This document shows, piece after piece, positions 24,400 to 36,690 of a stretch of 64,000 nucleotides of DNA; position 1 is the stretch's first letter, and each line of letters opens with the position of its first letter. The notes beneath the pieces were generated by a model. The model searched no databases, was not told where the DNA came from, and worked only from the letters and a program-made list of their open reading frames with translations. The DNA lies in contig CM034241.1 of NCBI GenBank assembly GCA_019916065.1, forward strand, positions 16,235,228 through 16,299,227. Direction: 5' to 3'. Source of the DNA: Vitellaria paradoxa. Lineage: Eukaryota; Streptophyta; Magnoliopsida; Ericales; Sapotaceae. The position numbers and the translations under genes are program-made.

Positions 24400-26480
24400 A
24401 AGATAAATTTGGAGTAGATGGTTTTGGGGGGGCATCTACTTGATTTGGTAAGTAACTTTACCCTTTAGATGTTTATGTTTTTTTTTTCTCAGTTTGTTTA
24501 TTATCCTAAGAAAGAAATGAAAATAAATATTTGGAGATTGTCAGTTTGATAAAGCATTTCATATGTAAATGTGCTTACTTTAAGGTCAAGTAGAAAAATT
24601 TCACAATCACAAGTATAATAGTGAATGGCTCTTTTGCACAATTCTACTCGTGATCCATTTTTCACTCAAGGCTTTCCCATATTAGGATGATATTACCTCT
24701 TTTGGAACAAACTTCCCATAATGAACTAGGTTGTGCGTTCTTGTATCATTTGCCTATGATTGTCTAAATTTAGATTAGAAACTACCTATATTTTATTGGA
24801 TATTACAATAAATAAGGTCTTGGTTAATATTATACACGGTTTGAAAGAAACAAAGAAAATGAAAAATCTTGGGTTTGATGTTGATATGTGAATTGTATAG
24901 GTATCTTGTTATACTTTTCAGCTTTTCATACAACTTGTGCCACTTTTTTCACTTAGTTTTTGTTGAAAGTATTAAGAATATGTGAAAAAGTTGTGTTGGA
25001 CATTTTGGAGTTTTTGGATCTAGATAGAGGGTTATCCAACAAATGCCCAAAAATCTTAAACTTGTGAAAATGGTGGCAAAGGATATCATTTTCATGTAGT
25101 ATTTTTGGTTCACTCAAAGATTTTCTGGATTGGGTAAAAATATTCCATTTCTATTCTTAGCTATTTTTCTTTTTACCAGCAATGTGGATCATGATTTTAT
25201 GTTTTGTACATTTTTTTTACAATGAATAAGATGAGTTTTTCTTATTCTCCACATGTATTACTGTAGCTTTGTCTGCCTCTTAATTTATAGAATGCAACAT
25301 TTCTTTACCATAAGAAAATGTGCCTCAAATTTGGCTTTTCTTGTGATTGTATGATTTGTATGTTTTTCGCAATTTTCATGTTCCTCTCTTTATACTTGTA
25401 TTGAATATGGACACTTATTGACCATGTATAAAGCCCAATTGGTATTAAACATGTTTAAGTACTGTTTAGAGATATGGCTATAGGATTGGAAGAGATTTTT
25501 AGATTTCATTTTATAGTCTTTTATCACTAGAACTAGGCTTATCCCTGAGTTTTCCTTAGTGAATTGGTGCTAGCTTGTTGTTCACATTATTCTATATTCA
25601 AATACAAGAAAAGAAAGTCAAATGCTCATACATTATATTTAGATTTTTTTAACTGTTCTAAAGTTTCTAATTGTAGTAACTTCATGGGTTTGTATTTAGT
25701 CTAATTGATTTTTTTATAAATAATATTTAATAAAAGATTCTGGTATCATCTGTTACTTATTGCAAACCTGGCTATGTGTGCATTGAGATTAGTGGAACAT
25801 TACTGCAATAAAATATAACTAAAATTATTAGCTTCTACTTGTTACTAAATACCCATTCTTTCTATGCTTGGAGAAAGAATGGTTTCTAGTATTGTCTTGA
25901 ATCTATACACATTTTATTAAACTTCTCAAAATGAAATGTAATCATGTATAACTTGTATCAAATGTCCTCCAATTGCAGGGGATGGTGATCAATCAATTCC
26001 TAAAGGAGATGGCTCAAAATAATGCAATTCTTCCTTAGAGAGCAAAAAATCTAATGACACTACCACCCAAAATTCCCATAAAAAAATCCCAAACTGGAGA
26101 GAGTTTAGAGCAGATCTCTTTGCTTAGGGATTAATTTCTCTTTTGTATTTAAGCAATGATACTACCTTTTGTTGATCTAGTCATTGAGTTTTGTTGGTTT
26201 ATTTTTTTATTTTTGGAACCATACTATTTTTTTTTTTGGTTAGTATGTGAATTTTGAAGACATATGTTTCATTAATTTTAAGGTATAGAATCTTTAATTT
26301 GGAATAATATTGATGGTTTATAATTTGATGGTCGATGTTGTTTTTTTTTTTAATTGGTTAATATATGTGGCTGTGATTAATAGTTTATATTTAATGTTAT
26401 AGAGAATTAAATTTTGCACAAGAAAAGAAAATTCAAGAAACAAATAAAAAATGCTGCAGAACTTTTGTTTTTTTGTTTTT
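24400..26480. other. CACTA interior, no gene recognised
   Basis: AT-rich DNA with no long conserved frame. It contains T-rich runs near 24479 and 26228 and ordinary low-complexity stretches. Confidence 0.4.
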
Positions 26481-28677
26481 TGAGAAACTGCCAACCGACT
26501 GGTCAAGGAAATATAAGAATTGTTGACCAACTAGTCAAGGAAAGCTTCGGTATTTTACCACTGATTGATTTTTTGCCGACTAGTTGGTCGGCAAAGTTTT
26601 GAATTTATAATTCAATAGACTTATTGGTGACCAAATATTTTGTTGAGAAAACTAGTCTTGTCAATCAATTAGTTGGGAAAGGTTCTTCCTCTTTGCCAAC
26701 CAACTGGTTGTAGTCAAGAAAGGCTTGGGATTTGCTGACCAATTAGTCAATAAATAGTAAATAATTGGCGACCAAAAATTAGTCAGGAAATATGATCATT
26801 TAGTGACCAAATAATTTTGTGATCAGCAAAAGTTTCCTCAACTTCTCCTTGCTGACCAAATATCGACCAAATTGGTTGCTGACCAAATTTCGTCTTTTAG
26901 CGACCAGTATTTTGGTTCGGCAATGGTGTGATCTCTTGTCGTGTTTCCAACTAGTTGGTTGCTAAAAATTTTGAATAAAAATAATAATATATTTATTACA
27001 TTTGCCGACCAATTAGTCAATATATAAAAGTGTCACTTTTAGCTACCAATTGGTCATTAAAAGATTACCCTTTAGTGACCATATTAATTTATCCTTTGGC
27101 TACTAATTAGTTAGCAAAATTGACAAAAACTTACTATAAAAAAGATGAAATAATAAAATAAAAGTAATTAAGTGTTATTTCTTTCTCTATATCTCTCTTA
27201 GATAACTTTGTTATCACTTTATATGATTTAAATTAGATTTCATAAATTTTATTTTAAGATTTATTTATTAATTTTAATTAATTTAATATGTTTTAAAAAC
27301 TTCAATCATGTACCAATAAACAAAAATGTTATTAGATTAATGCAAAAACTAAATTTACTGAATCAAATTTAAATAACATAATTGTATAATCATTTTTTTC
27401 TAGTGAATATATGAGAGTAATTTTCATAATTTGTATGACTTATAACAAGGTGAATATTAAATATTTTAATATCTAATAATTGTTTAGTGTATCTTTAATA
27501 TTAATTATGTTAAAAGTGACATTATTTTATATTTTGTTGGAAATGATAAAAATTTGGAAACAAAAATAATAAAAATAAAAATTTTTGTCTTTTTAGAACT
27601 AATTCTTGAATATAATCACTAAAAACATTTTTTGTATTACAAATTAATTCTTAAAATAGTTTTCAAAAAACTTGTTTTTAACAATAATTTTCTAAAACTA
27701 AAACTAAACACAACCCAATTACTTTTAAAAATATAATATAGAATGAAGAAAAATATATTATAAATAGTGAGTCATGATTAAATATGTGCTATATACAAGG
27801 ATTAAAGGAAAATAAATAAAAGATTTAAGATCAGTTTTAATTAAATGTGATAAATATTCATAAGTTATTTATTAAATATTCATATGGTTTTTGTATATTG
27901 GTTATAATTTGAAATTATTGCAAAAAATTAAAGTAATGAAATAAAAATAAACTTTTCCGGACTAATTGATCGGGAAAAATGTTACTTTTAATTACCAATT
28001 GGTTGGCAAAAGTGATAATAAAAAAACTTAAAATAATTAAATAAAAATAATAAAATTTTATCATTTTTGGCGACTAATTGGTCTCCAAAGTGATAAAAAT
28101 TTGTTTATATATATCAATATGTAAAATATACATGCAAATGATAGTTTGATTTAGTAGTCAAACTACACTAACTTCCAAAGGAATGGCATGAATTTGATTT
28201 TAAGCAGCAACAAAAAAACAAAAAATCTCAAATATACCACGTGGCACAAAAATTAGGTTGCCATGATGGCATGATAATAACTTGTCACGTGAATTTTTTT
28301 TTTTAATTTTAAAATTAACCTAATTTTTATTTTAACATTAATACTTTTGCCGACCAATTAGTCGCTAATGACCAATATTTTGCTGACCAAATTTTGGATG
28401 CTAAAGGGTAAACTTTTCCCAACTAAATATATTTTGGTTGTCAAACGCCTACCTTTTTGCATCAATTGGTCACTAAAAGTCTATCATTTAACTACCATAT
28501 AGCAATGATCATATCTTTATCAACCAAATATATTTTTGGTCACTAATACCTTTTACAACTAACCTTTGCCAACCAACCAGTGACCAAATTATGTTTGGTC
28601 GACAATACTTTTAGCGACCAAAAAGTGACTTTTAGTGACCAAAATTTTGATCACTAATAGTATTGATTTTTATAGTG
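26480..28677. repeat. CACTA subterminal repeat region, partly inverted
   Basis: More than twenty copies of a GACCAA(C/T)TAGT-like or TTGGTCG-like motif occur in both orientations, separated by 20-100 bp. Some are arranged as palindromes, such as the GCCGACTAGTTGGTCGGC block near 26576. They become dense again at 28340-28677. The motif differs from that of the first CACTA element (AGTAGCCA), so the two belong to different families. Confidence 0.7.
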
Positions 28678-28689
28678 TGAAAATATTTC

Positions 28690-29995
28690 TTTATTAAAAC
28701 CTACGTTGAAAATTTTCTAAAAAAAATGTATTTTAAACGTTTGAGGTTCCTGTGGGGATTTTACGGGGCCCTCATTTTTCCTTATAAATTTTTTAAAATA
28801 TTAATTTAAATTATTTTTAGCAACTGAGTGATCGAACTACCTTCGAGTGAATTTTCTAGCAGCTTGGTAGCTCGAATTGCCTTCAAGCGGGTTTTCCAGC
28901 TACTTGGGCACTCAAACTACCTTCGAGTTGATTTTCTAGTAACTTAAAGGCTCAAATTGCCTTTAAGCGAATTTCTTAGAATGCATAATTTGAGTACTTT
29001 TTGTACATGAGTTTTCTTGTTAAACTTGATCATTATGTTAAACACATGCATGTATTGGGTAACATGAAACTTAGATTCGAGAAAATATTATTTTATAAAA
29101 CTTAATAAATAAGGAATTAACATAAGAAATCTATTTAAGATGAACCTTGTGTATGATGCGCTGATTAATGAGGATATTATCAATGAGATTGATATTTTGT
29201 TATTGGGGTTCTAAAAGAGTAGGAGCTAGTGTCCAAGGATTGAAAGTCTCATAACCTGCGTAGGTTTGGATATCATTATCAGTAGGCTAGTGACTTGCAA
29301 ATTGTGTCATATGCTTTATTATAACATCTATTATATTGGGACTGTGAGACTGGATGCCTATTGAGGCAAAATATATTGGACTAGGATTATGGATCTCGTA
29401 ACTGTTGAGTGGCATGAGATTGTATATTTAGGAGTGTGGGACTGGTTAAACCCTATGGCTAAGGCCTTCTTTAGACTAGGATTGTTGTAGTGGCCGTTAA
29501 GTGGCATAAAATTGTACATCTGGGATTATGAGATCAGTTATACCCCATGGCTAAAGCCTCGGGAGTTGTTTTTCGGTTTAGTTTTGTGGCCATAAACTAA
29601 ATTTGTAGAGTACATAACCCATAATATTATTATGATGTGAATGTTTGCATATGATGTGATGTGAAATTAGTAAAACATGAGATTGAGGAATCATGGCTAA
29701 GAAATTGGACATATAGAGCCTTGTGAATATATGTTAGGATTGTGGACTATTTTGAGATTAATAAAATAAAGTTAAAGAAAATAATTTAAGTGTTATTTTC
29801 TTGGTATGATGAAAATGTTTTATAAACACTATTTGAGCACACATGAACTAATGCTCACCACTCGTACAATTGGTTTTGCAGGGATAGCTGTGCATAATTA
29901 TATTTGTACCTATTTTTTACGTGTTTTTAAGAATTTTTATAAAGAAAAGTAAAGAAGATGTGAGAGAGTGGGGAGTAAAATAGGATAAACATCTA
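28690..29995 (+). mobile_element. Gypsy LTR fragment related to family G1
   Basis: The block GATTGAAAGTCTCATAACC (about 29250) with the following TAGGCTAGTGACTTGCAAA block parallels GGTTGAAAGTCTCGAAACC and TTAGTAGCCCACAA in family G1. The GAGCACACATGAACTAATGCTC block near 29840 parallels the GAGCACAAGTGGACTCGTGCTC block at 11958. No TG/CA ends or target duplication could be fixed. Confidence 0.5.
28820..28978 (+). repeat. Tandem repeat, four copies of a 40-bp unit
   Basis: Each unit follows the pattern GCAACTTGG..GCTCGAATTGCCTT followed by CGAGTGAATTTTCTA, with substitutions between copies. It lies at the start of the gypsy LTR fragment. Confidence 0.75.
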
Positions 29996-30004
29996 AAAAA
30001 TTTA

Positions 30005-30324
30005 GGTGACATTTGGTTTACTTTTCTATTTTATGTTTTTGTTTTATGTGTTAAAAATCTCAAAACGAAGAAATAAAAAATGTTTTGCTTTCCTTGTTTT
30101 GAGATTTTCCTTATTTTTTGTTAAAAATTCTCAAAACGAGTTTTTACCATTTTTTATTTCATGTGTAAACTCATTTTCAGTTTTTGAAAACAAATTTTGA
30201 AAACACAAGTAATCACATGAATTTTGAACTTTTTTTTTATTTTCAAAAGTACAAAATAAAAAATGAGTTCAAAACAGAAAATAAAAAATAAAAACAAAAA
30301 ATAAAAAAACAACCAAATGACCCC
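30005..30324. mobile_element. PIF/Harbinger-like MITE, family H, copy 2
   Basis: 320 bp with left end GGTGACATTTGGTTT and right end AACCAAATGACCCC, flanked by TTA on both sides (30002-30004 and 30325-30327). Ends and the A/T-rich interior match the copy at 3615-3947. Confidence 0.75.
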
Positions 30325-30327
30325 TTA

Positions 30328-30555
30328 GTTACTTTAACGTTTTTTGTTAAATTTTTAACGGTTGATTTAATAGAAGATGATGAATGTTAAGAATATTTTT
30401 AAATAAAATAAATAAAGTATAATGTTTAAGTATTGAGAGCTAATAAATATAATTAGATAAATGTTAAAATGTAACTTTAATTTATAAAAAAAAAAAAAAG
30501 AGAAGAAAAGAGACAAAAATAGACGGTGTACTATTGTTAATTTTTTTTAGCAGGT
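30328..30555. repeat. Half of a foldback/MULE-like inverted repeat (family F)
   Basis: The sequence from GGTTGATTTAATAGAAGATG to the AACTTTAATTTA block resembles the right arm of the foldback element at 41917-42412. No left arm is present. Confidence 0.4.
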
Positions 30556-32559
30556 ATTATTGTAATAACCTGAATTTTTTTTCCTTAATTAAATTATTTA
30601 AGTGTGGTAGTGATATTTATTATAGTAAAAATCTAGAAAATTGCGCATTTGAAAATTTTTGGAATGATAAAAATTAGTTAGAAAATTTTTCGGATTAAAT
30701 TTTACCATATGTGGGAGTTTAATGTAGAATTTCTAAAATTTTTATCCAAACACTTCTTAGCCCAATTACTTATTTGGTTCAAACCAAGACCATTAACCCA
30801 TGGGTCAACCCTTTTCTTTGACTCACCTCAACTGATTTCAACTCACTTTATCACTCAATGAATTGACTCATGAATAGTTGCTCTAAATTATTTCCCGATA
30901 ATTTCATTTCCATCTTTCATACACTCTCACCATCTTTCAAAATTATTTGACTAATTGAACAAAGAGAAGACCCACATTGATGACCTTAAAGCGTCTTTTT
31001 CAAATTATTTAACAAACAAGATTTAAAGCATTTTGTTTGAAAGCTAGCATGATTTGAAGCATTTGGTTAAATTGTCAAAAAGCTAGCATGATTATTTAAA
31101 TTTGTCAAAAAGTTAGCTTGATTCCCGGATCATGCCACCTCCATACATCTTCCCCAATGCTTTTCTTAAATGATATGGTTAGATAGTCAAAAAGTAAGCA
31201 TGATTCTTGGATCATGCTACCAATTGTATAGGCATGATCTTACCTTAGTTGATTTTTTTCTCCACCAATAATTTTCTCTACACTCCATATAAATTGTGTG
31301 TCTTCAAAGAGAAGAAAATAGGAGAGAAATAATAATAAATTATTAATTAGTGAGGCTGAAGATTTGGTGTTGCTTGGAGGAAGAAGAAAGGCTTGGAATT
31401 TTCCAATTTGGGTGGTGTTCAAAGCTAACTCATTTTTCCTTCTCAGACTTGGTCATTAATATCTTCATTGAGGTAGGATGATGAATCTCCTAAAATATAT
31501 TTGATGCATTTTCTGGTTTGAAGTATGAAACTTGATTATGATAAAAATAAATACCCGTATATTGGGGGTAGGGAAGCCAAAATTTTGACTGAAGTAACTC
31601 AGTATGCTGACAGCTCTCTATTTGTAACTTCTTATGTGCTTCTAACCCCTAAAACGGTGGAATTAGGCTTTGGCTAAAACATAAAAGTTGTAGCCCTTTC
31701 AGTTTTATTTTCAACCCAAAAAGAATTGCATCAATCCGATTTGTGAGTCAAAAGTTATGCCCAAAATACTGAATTCAAAGTTGTTTTTGTACCTTTAGAC
31801 CTTAGAATTTTAAAAAGTGTAAAACATGAAAGTTGTAGGTCTTGAAGTCTAGTTTCTACAGATATAAAGTTTATAGATATTGGAGTCTTGCTCTATTTTA
31901 TATGAATTTTCTTTCAAGCTGCTATTCTGCTTAGCTTTAATTGATGCTTGTTTGGATTTGTTTAGAATATTATGTTTAAAGATTTATTTAAATTTCCAAT
32001 TTCCTTATGTTAGTTATTGTCATGTTAATAATTTCTATTGATATGAAATTATTTTAAACTAGATATTAAGTATTAGTTGACACTCTAATATTGATGATAA
32101 TTGACTTAGATAATCAGTTTCATCATGGATAGTTGAATGACTTATTCAAACTAAAATGCTAGTATTTGATAAAATGCCCAAAAGAAACAATGGACTTGTT
32201 CTTTTCTCATTTGGTCTTTCTTAAATGAATTTGATTTATTTTTGGCATTGTTTTGTCAACCTAGCAAGTTATATAATTATATTTTTATGATTAAGTGAAT
32301 TTAATGAAACTCATTTAATACCTTTCTAAACATTGGAATAATTCTGTGGACATTTGTGGATATCTTGAAGCCAAAAACCTATGATAAGGGTTTGGTTATA
32401 AATAAGATGATGATTGAAAATTTATTTAAATTATTTTTGAATAAAATAAAACTTATCAATTTTGCTAAAAATTAAATATAAGTCCAAGAGCTATTTATTA
32501 TCTTTATATTCCATAAAATAATAAAATAAAAGGTAAAAGGAGCAAAAACTGAGATTTGC

Positions 32560-32633
32560 AGCCAATGAGGTTCGAACTTGCGACTTTAAATCGCAATTAG
32601 GGTCGCCCACCCACTAAGCTGCCAACCTCGGCC
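32560..32633 (-). repeat. tRNA-like block, degenerate
   Basis: On the minus strand a TGGCAGCTTAGTGGGTGG A-box-like segment precedes AAGTTCGAACCTC, a B-box-like segment. Between them is a possible anticodon stem GCGA/TCGC with a 7-nt loop. The T stem does not pair well, so this is not a working tRNA gene. It is more likely a tRNA pseudogene or SINE head inside the LTR. Confidence 0.4.
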
Positions 32634-33346
32634 TAATTAATATACCATTAGAAATAATTTTATTCTTATCAAATTTGGTACGGTAAACTTGTCAAAACAA
32701 TTAACTAAAATATTAATTTGTATTCTAAATTTTTTTTTACTTGCTAATTGTTAATTTACATATAGTGCCTACCTTTGTGATAATGATATTGATGACTATG
32801 TTAAATCTTTGATTTATTGTGAATTACTATTAAAGTATGGATATAGATAAAGTGCTTAAAAATATACTGCATGTGACTGAATAATCTCACTTTTGATTCA
32901 TCGCCCGGGAACATTGCCGGTTGTTATTAAAAATGTCTAATTTCCATACAAGGTACCCTTAGAATGTAAAAGGGTGAGAAGAAATTAAGGCACTTGGTGC
33001 TAAAGCTATTTTTGGCAATGGGGTGATGGGTGGGTAGCAATGGCCTTTTAGATGAAGATGGGAACATACATTTTATTTGGGAGATGCTCCCTTCTGACCT
33101 GGCCAGTCAGGTAGCCGGTCGCGACGGCTAGGTTTTTGGTAGGTGACACCGTCGGTATGCATTGGATGCTAAGCCCGTAAAGTCACTGGTTCCCAAGGCT
33201 GGGGGTAGAGGAGGATAGGAGTATGATTATCTTAGGAGGATTTAGATTAAACTTCTTTACAAAATTTTACTGTGACCAGCAACCTCACTTGTTATGTATG
33301 AATGATGTGTTAGAATTATTTAATTATATTTAATTCCTCTCGATTA

Positions 33347-33377
<31 letters not shown>

Positions 33378-33387
33378 GTATAAAACC

Positions 33388-33470
33388 TGTATCGCTACGG
33401 GGTTTGATCCCGAGACCTTGAAGATCTAAATCTGAGATCCCTACCACTGCGACACAGACTTCATTGTGGT
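33388..33470 (-). repeat. tRNA-like or SINE-head block
   Basis: On the minus strand TGTGTCGCAGTGGTAGGG (A-box-like) and GGGATCAAACCCC (B-box-like) are spaced as in tRNA-derived SINEs. The block runs into an AT repeat on its 3' side (about 33353-33377), a common SINE tail form. No target duplication was identified. Confidence 0.4.
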
Positions 33471-34227
33471 ATACACATCAGTATTTAACTATTTTACATG
33501 TAAGTAAAATAGTAGTTACGGTGACAGTTTCATCGAACCGTTGTAAGTATAATTTACATTATTCAGTTGAGATCTATTGAATTAATTGTTGCATAAATAG
33601 TACGCCACCTAAACACATTCACTTAATACAGTGTAGTATTACAACTACTGCATATAGGCACCTAGGAGATTCTGATTACTGGGCTTTAGTAGCTCACCCC
33701 TTGTGGGAATATTTTTTTTCAGGATATTAAGTACAGGGATACAGAAGATGAGCTGGAAAGAGATTAATTTCTCTTAAATATTCCATCAGAAGAGTTATCT
33801 ATTTTTTTTCTTCTTTCCTGCACAGAGCTGGAGGACTTTATTTTTTGTCTGTAATAATTGTTGGATGATTGTAATTATTAAGCATAGACCTAATTTGCTT
33901 TTATTTGGTATGTAATGTTAATCGCGTGGTTGGGACACTTAGATGGCTTTGTAATATTTTTCTCTATCTTTATTTTGTGCCCTGTAGTTGAAATCCCATC
34001 AAATGGTTCAGTCCAATGACTTATAAATATTGTTTGGGATAAACATGAGATTTTGACTATCTTAAATTTTTCTTACGGGTCAACCCCAATCTGGAGGAAA
34101 ACTCTGGGGTGTGACAGCGTGTTATTATCATCTTATTTTTATACCTAACAAATAAATTCCAAGTCACCCCTGGGCATTCGGTTATGAAAATCCGGGGCGT
34201 GACAATTATTAAATGTTAATAATTACC

Positions 34228-34450
34228 TTTTTTACGGTTGCAAAATGGGATAACCCTCGCCCTTTGGGCCCCCACCCCCGGCCTTAAAAAAATAGTGGAG
34301 GAGGTAAATCACGGTACACAGCGGCCTCTTAGACAGGAGGACTAGTGCCTGGTGGAGTGAAACTCCCACACTACGACTGTCAGGACTCGTTCCTGCATCC
34401 ACGGTTACAATTTACTGCTCGAGTACCAACCGTGTTACGCCCGCGGGGTC
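34228..34450 (-). mobile_element. tRNA-derived SINE, 223 bp
   Basis: The element is flanked by a perfect 10-bp duplication AATAATTACC (34218-34227 and 34451-34460). On the minus strand it has a TTGGTACTCGAGCAG A-box-like segment, a GGAACGAGTCC B-box about 35 nt later, and a short terminal A6 (34228-34233 as T on the + strand). It is much more GC-rich than its surroundings. Pol III transcription from the internal promoter and LINE-driven mobilisation are known for the class; activity here is not implied. Confidence 0.7.
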
Positions 34451-34489
34451 AATAATTACCCTTTCTAACAATGATTGAATTCCTATTGC

Positions 34490-34780
34490 AGGATTCGTTG
34501 ATTACATGGCAGCACGTTATTGGTGCCGTCAGGGGCCTTGCTCACGTCAGAGAATCCAAGCCCATGGCCGGCAAGGATCTACGCAACAAAAATACAAGCC
34601 CGCCGAGACGCACGTGAGCATTTTTCTTCCTTTAACATCACTTCAATTATCATTTAACAAATTCGAAAGACAAGAAAGAGCATTTTTGGGGTCCCCAAAA
34701 TACCACCGCAAATCCCCAAAAAAATGGAATGAGGGAATACAGCACGCGAAATTGGGCCTCCCTGATGTATTTTTACTGTG
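34490..34780 (+). mobile_element. Possible gypsy leader: PBS-like site and gag-like start
   Basis: ATTGGTGCCGTC at 34519-34530 resembles the TTGGCGCCGTC primer region of plant gypsy elements. A short basic frame follows (34506-34781) but shows no clear gag motif. The upstream LTR is not identifiable. A perfect TTTTGGGG/CCCCAAAA inverted repeat lies near 34685-34701. Confidence 0.35.
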
Positions 34781-34789
34781 ATTGCGTTT

Positions 34790-36685
34790 GGAGTTTTTAA
34801 ACAATTTAAAAAGAATTTAAAAATTAGTATAAAAGAAATATATAACATAATTTAATTGAAAAAATTTAAAAATTTTTAAAATTTTTTGAGAGTTTTAAAA
34901 GTTTTTAAAATTCCAAACAATAATTATTGTAGAATTCACGCATAATGTATTTATTTAATGGTTAAATTTATCTAATAATATATCCATGCTAAGAATACAC
35001 GACAAAGCCCCTAGTCCATACTAGGTGTGTACAAAATAACCTATTAAAGTTTGAGAATTGAATTGGATTGATTTGATTTTATTAAAAGTTTAGTATACTA
35101 AATTTTGATTTTTAAATTTTCTATTGGACCATTTTAAATTAATTCTCAAATTAATATATTTTTGTTATTGGAACCAAACATTAATTAGCCCAAATTAATT
35201 CAATTCTGTAGATTTAGTTTTATGTAAAACACATACTATACAGTATAGAATCACACTAAATCAAATTAAATTAGTCAAAATTGAATTGGTTTAAATTCTA
35301 AAAAATGAATTGTTTAGTTTTTTTATCTAAATTTTTAAAGTTGATTAAGATTTGTTTGGATTTTTAAGTTTCGTACGAACTCAACTCCAAACCATTTCAT
35401 ATACTCTCCTAGTTAACCCTAAAATTTTTAAATGTATTTACTATATTGATTTTAATAATAGCTAACTACAAATGGAATTTATGAATAGAGGAAGAGTTTA
35501 ATATTCTGATCCATGTTTTGAAACTTTATTTTGGAAGTTTATGAGTGTTGGTGAAGTGTTTTTATGCTTAACAAGTTGAATCCAAACTTTATGCTACAAG
35601 GTGTTGACACATTTGCCAATGCGAAAATTGTAGCTTATTGCCAAAATGTAAAGACACAAAGCTGTTGGCAAGGGAGGAGCTATGGCCCAATTTATGGTAT
35701 ATATGAGTTATTTTTCACATTTTTTTGTTATAAAAAATCTTAATTATTTCGATAAGTTGTCCTCAACTATGGCAACTAGCTAGAGATCGCTCACAAACTA
35801 TTTTGATAAATATAAATTGATATTCTATTATTGTCAATATAAAATTGTTATTTATTTTCACTACAAATAATTTACTTAAAATAAATATAAGTCAAACCAC
35901 TAAAACTCAAATAACACTAGTTAAGTGATAAGAGAATATGATTGTTAAACTACAGTAGGAATCACAGGAGAAGAGAAACGAAAAAAAAAAAGGAAAGAAA
36001 AACATTAGAATAATAATAAAATTCAAGACATTGCTTGAATGATTCTAAGGTATTTTTTTTTCATATTTGTTTAAATTAGTTCTAATTTTTATTTACATGA
36101 TTTATTATAACATGTAATTTGACTCTTTCCATATATATAACAATGAGAAAAGCCCTTTGCCAAAATGTGAGGAGAGACAAACCATTTTCAGTAAACTAGG
36201 TCATAACTTTAAAATGTGTATTTGTTCTCATCTAGAAGTACAATAGGAAGAGAGAAACCCAATCAATATTTAAGATCCAACTTACCAAAATATATATATA
36301 TATATATATATTTAAGATCCAATTAAGCTTTCACCTGTACACCTCTAGAATTGCTTAAAAATTCACTAACGGTCTAGTACTATGTCAAAACCAAGTCAAC
36401 AAGTTTTAAACTTGCCAAATGCTATGAAGATATTTTTAAATCTATCATAAGTGGTCATATCAAACTATTTAAATTATGATAAAATTTATATTTGAATTAA
36501 TAAAATTATATTTAAATATTTTTTAAATTAAATTATATTAAATACAGTGGTTTTAAATTCATAAAATAAATAAATGAAATCTTCAATAAAATTTTAAATA
36601 ATCAACTAATATTAGATATCACATGAATGTAATAATCATATGAAATAATTTTTGTGAATTATTTACTAAAATTAAATGTTTCTTT
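34790..36685. other. AT-rich intergenic DNA
   Basis: No gene recognised. The stretch from 34784 to about 34925 has inverted GTTTGGAGTTTTTAAA and TTTTAAAATTCCAAAC ends and may be a small MITE without a clear target duplication. A (TA)n microsatellite lies at about 36291-36311. Confidence 0.4.
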
Positions 36686-36690
36686 AAGTC

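Larger units (their letters stand above)
24020..28677 (+). mobile_element. Right part of a second CACTA element
   Basis: The right end at 28677 is the reverse complement of CACTATAAAAATCAA. From about 26480 to the end the DNA is full of short repeats (GACCAACTAGTC, GCGACCAATTTTG and inverted forms), as in CACTA subterminal regions. A transposase-related fragment lies at 24050-24340 on the + strand. The left terminus was not found; the copia element ends at 23819, just before the recognisable part. Confidence 0.65.
30561..34204 (+). mobile_element. Solo LTR, Del/Tekay-like gypsy, 3644 bp
   Basis: It starts TGTAATAACC and ends GGGGCGTGACA. It is flanked by a perfect 5-bp duplication ATTAT (30556-30560 and 34205-34209). 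Length and ends fit large chromovirus LTRs. The AAAGTTGTAG motifs at 31687 and 31830 also occur in the LTR at 36691. An inner GGGTGTGACA sits near 34107. Two tRNA-like blocks, an (AT)n run at about 33353-33377 and a GC-rich patch near 33100-33190 lie inside. No coding sequence is seen. Confidence 0.7.

Noticed and set aside
26221..26255. Another LINE tail (T12 followed by GGTTAGTATG)
   Set aside because: The bases next to the T run do not match the TTACC end and no direct repeat flanks it.
32560..32633. A functional tRNA gene
   Set aside because: A and B boxes are present, but the T stem is poorly paired and no clean acceptor stem closes; it sits within an LTR.
30561..34204. Complete retrotransposon between the ATTAT duplications
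   Set aside because: There is no primer site, gag, protease or reverse transcriptase motif inside and no internal repeat of the ends, so a solo LTR fits better.
34681..34705. TTTTGGGG/CCCCAAAA inverted repeat as a terminator
   Set aside because: Rho-independent terminators do not apply to nuclear plant genes, and no transcript ends here.
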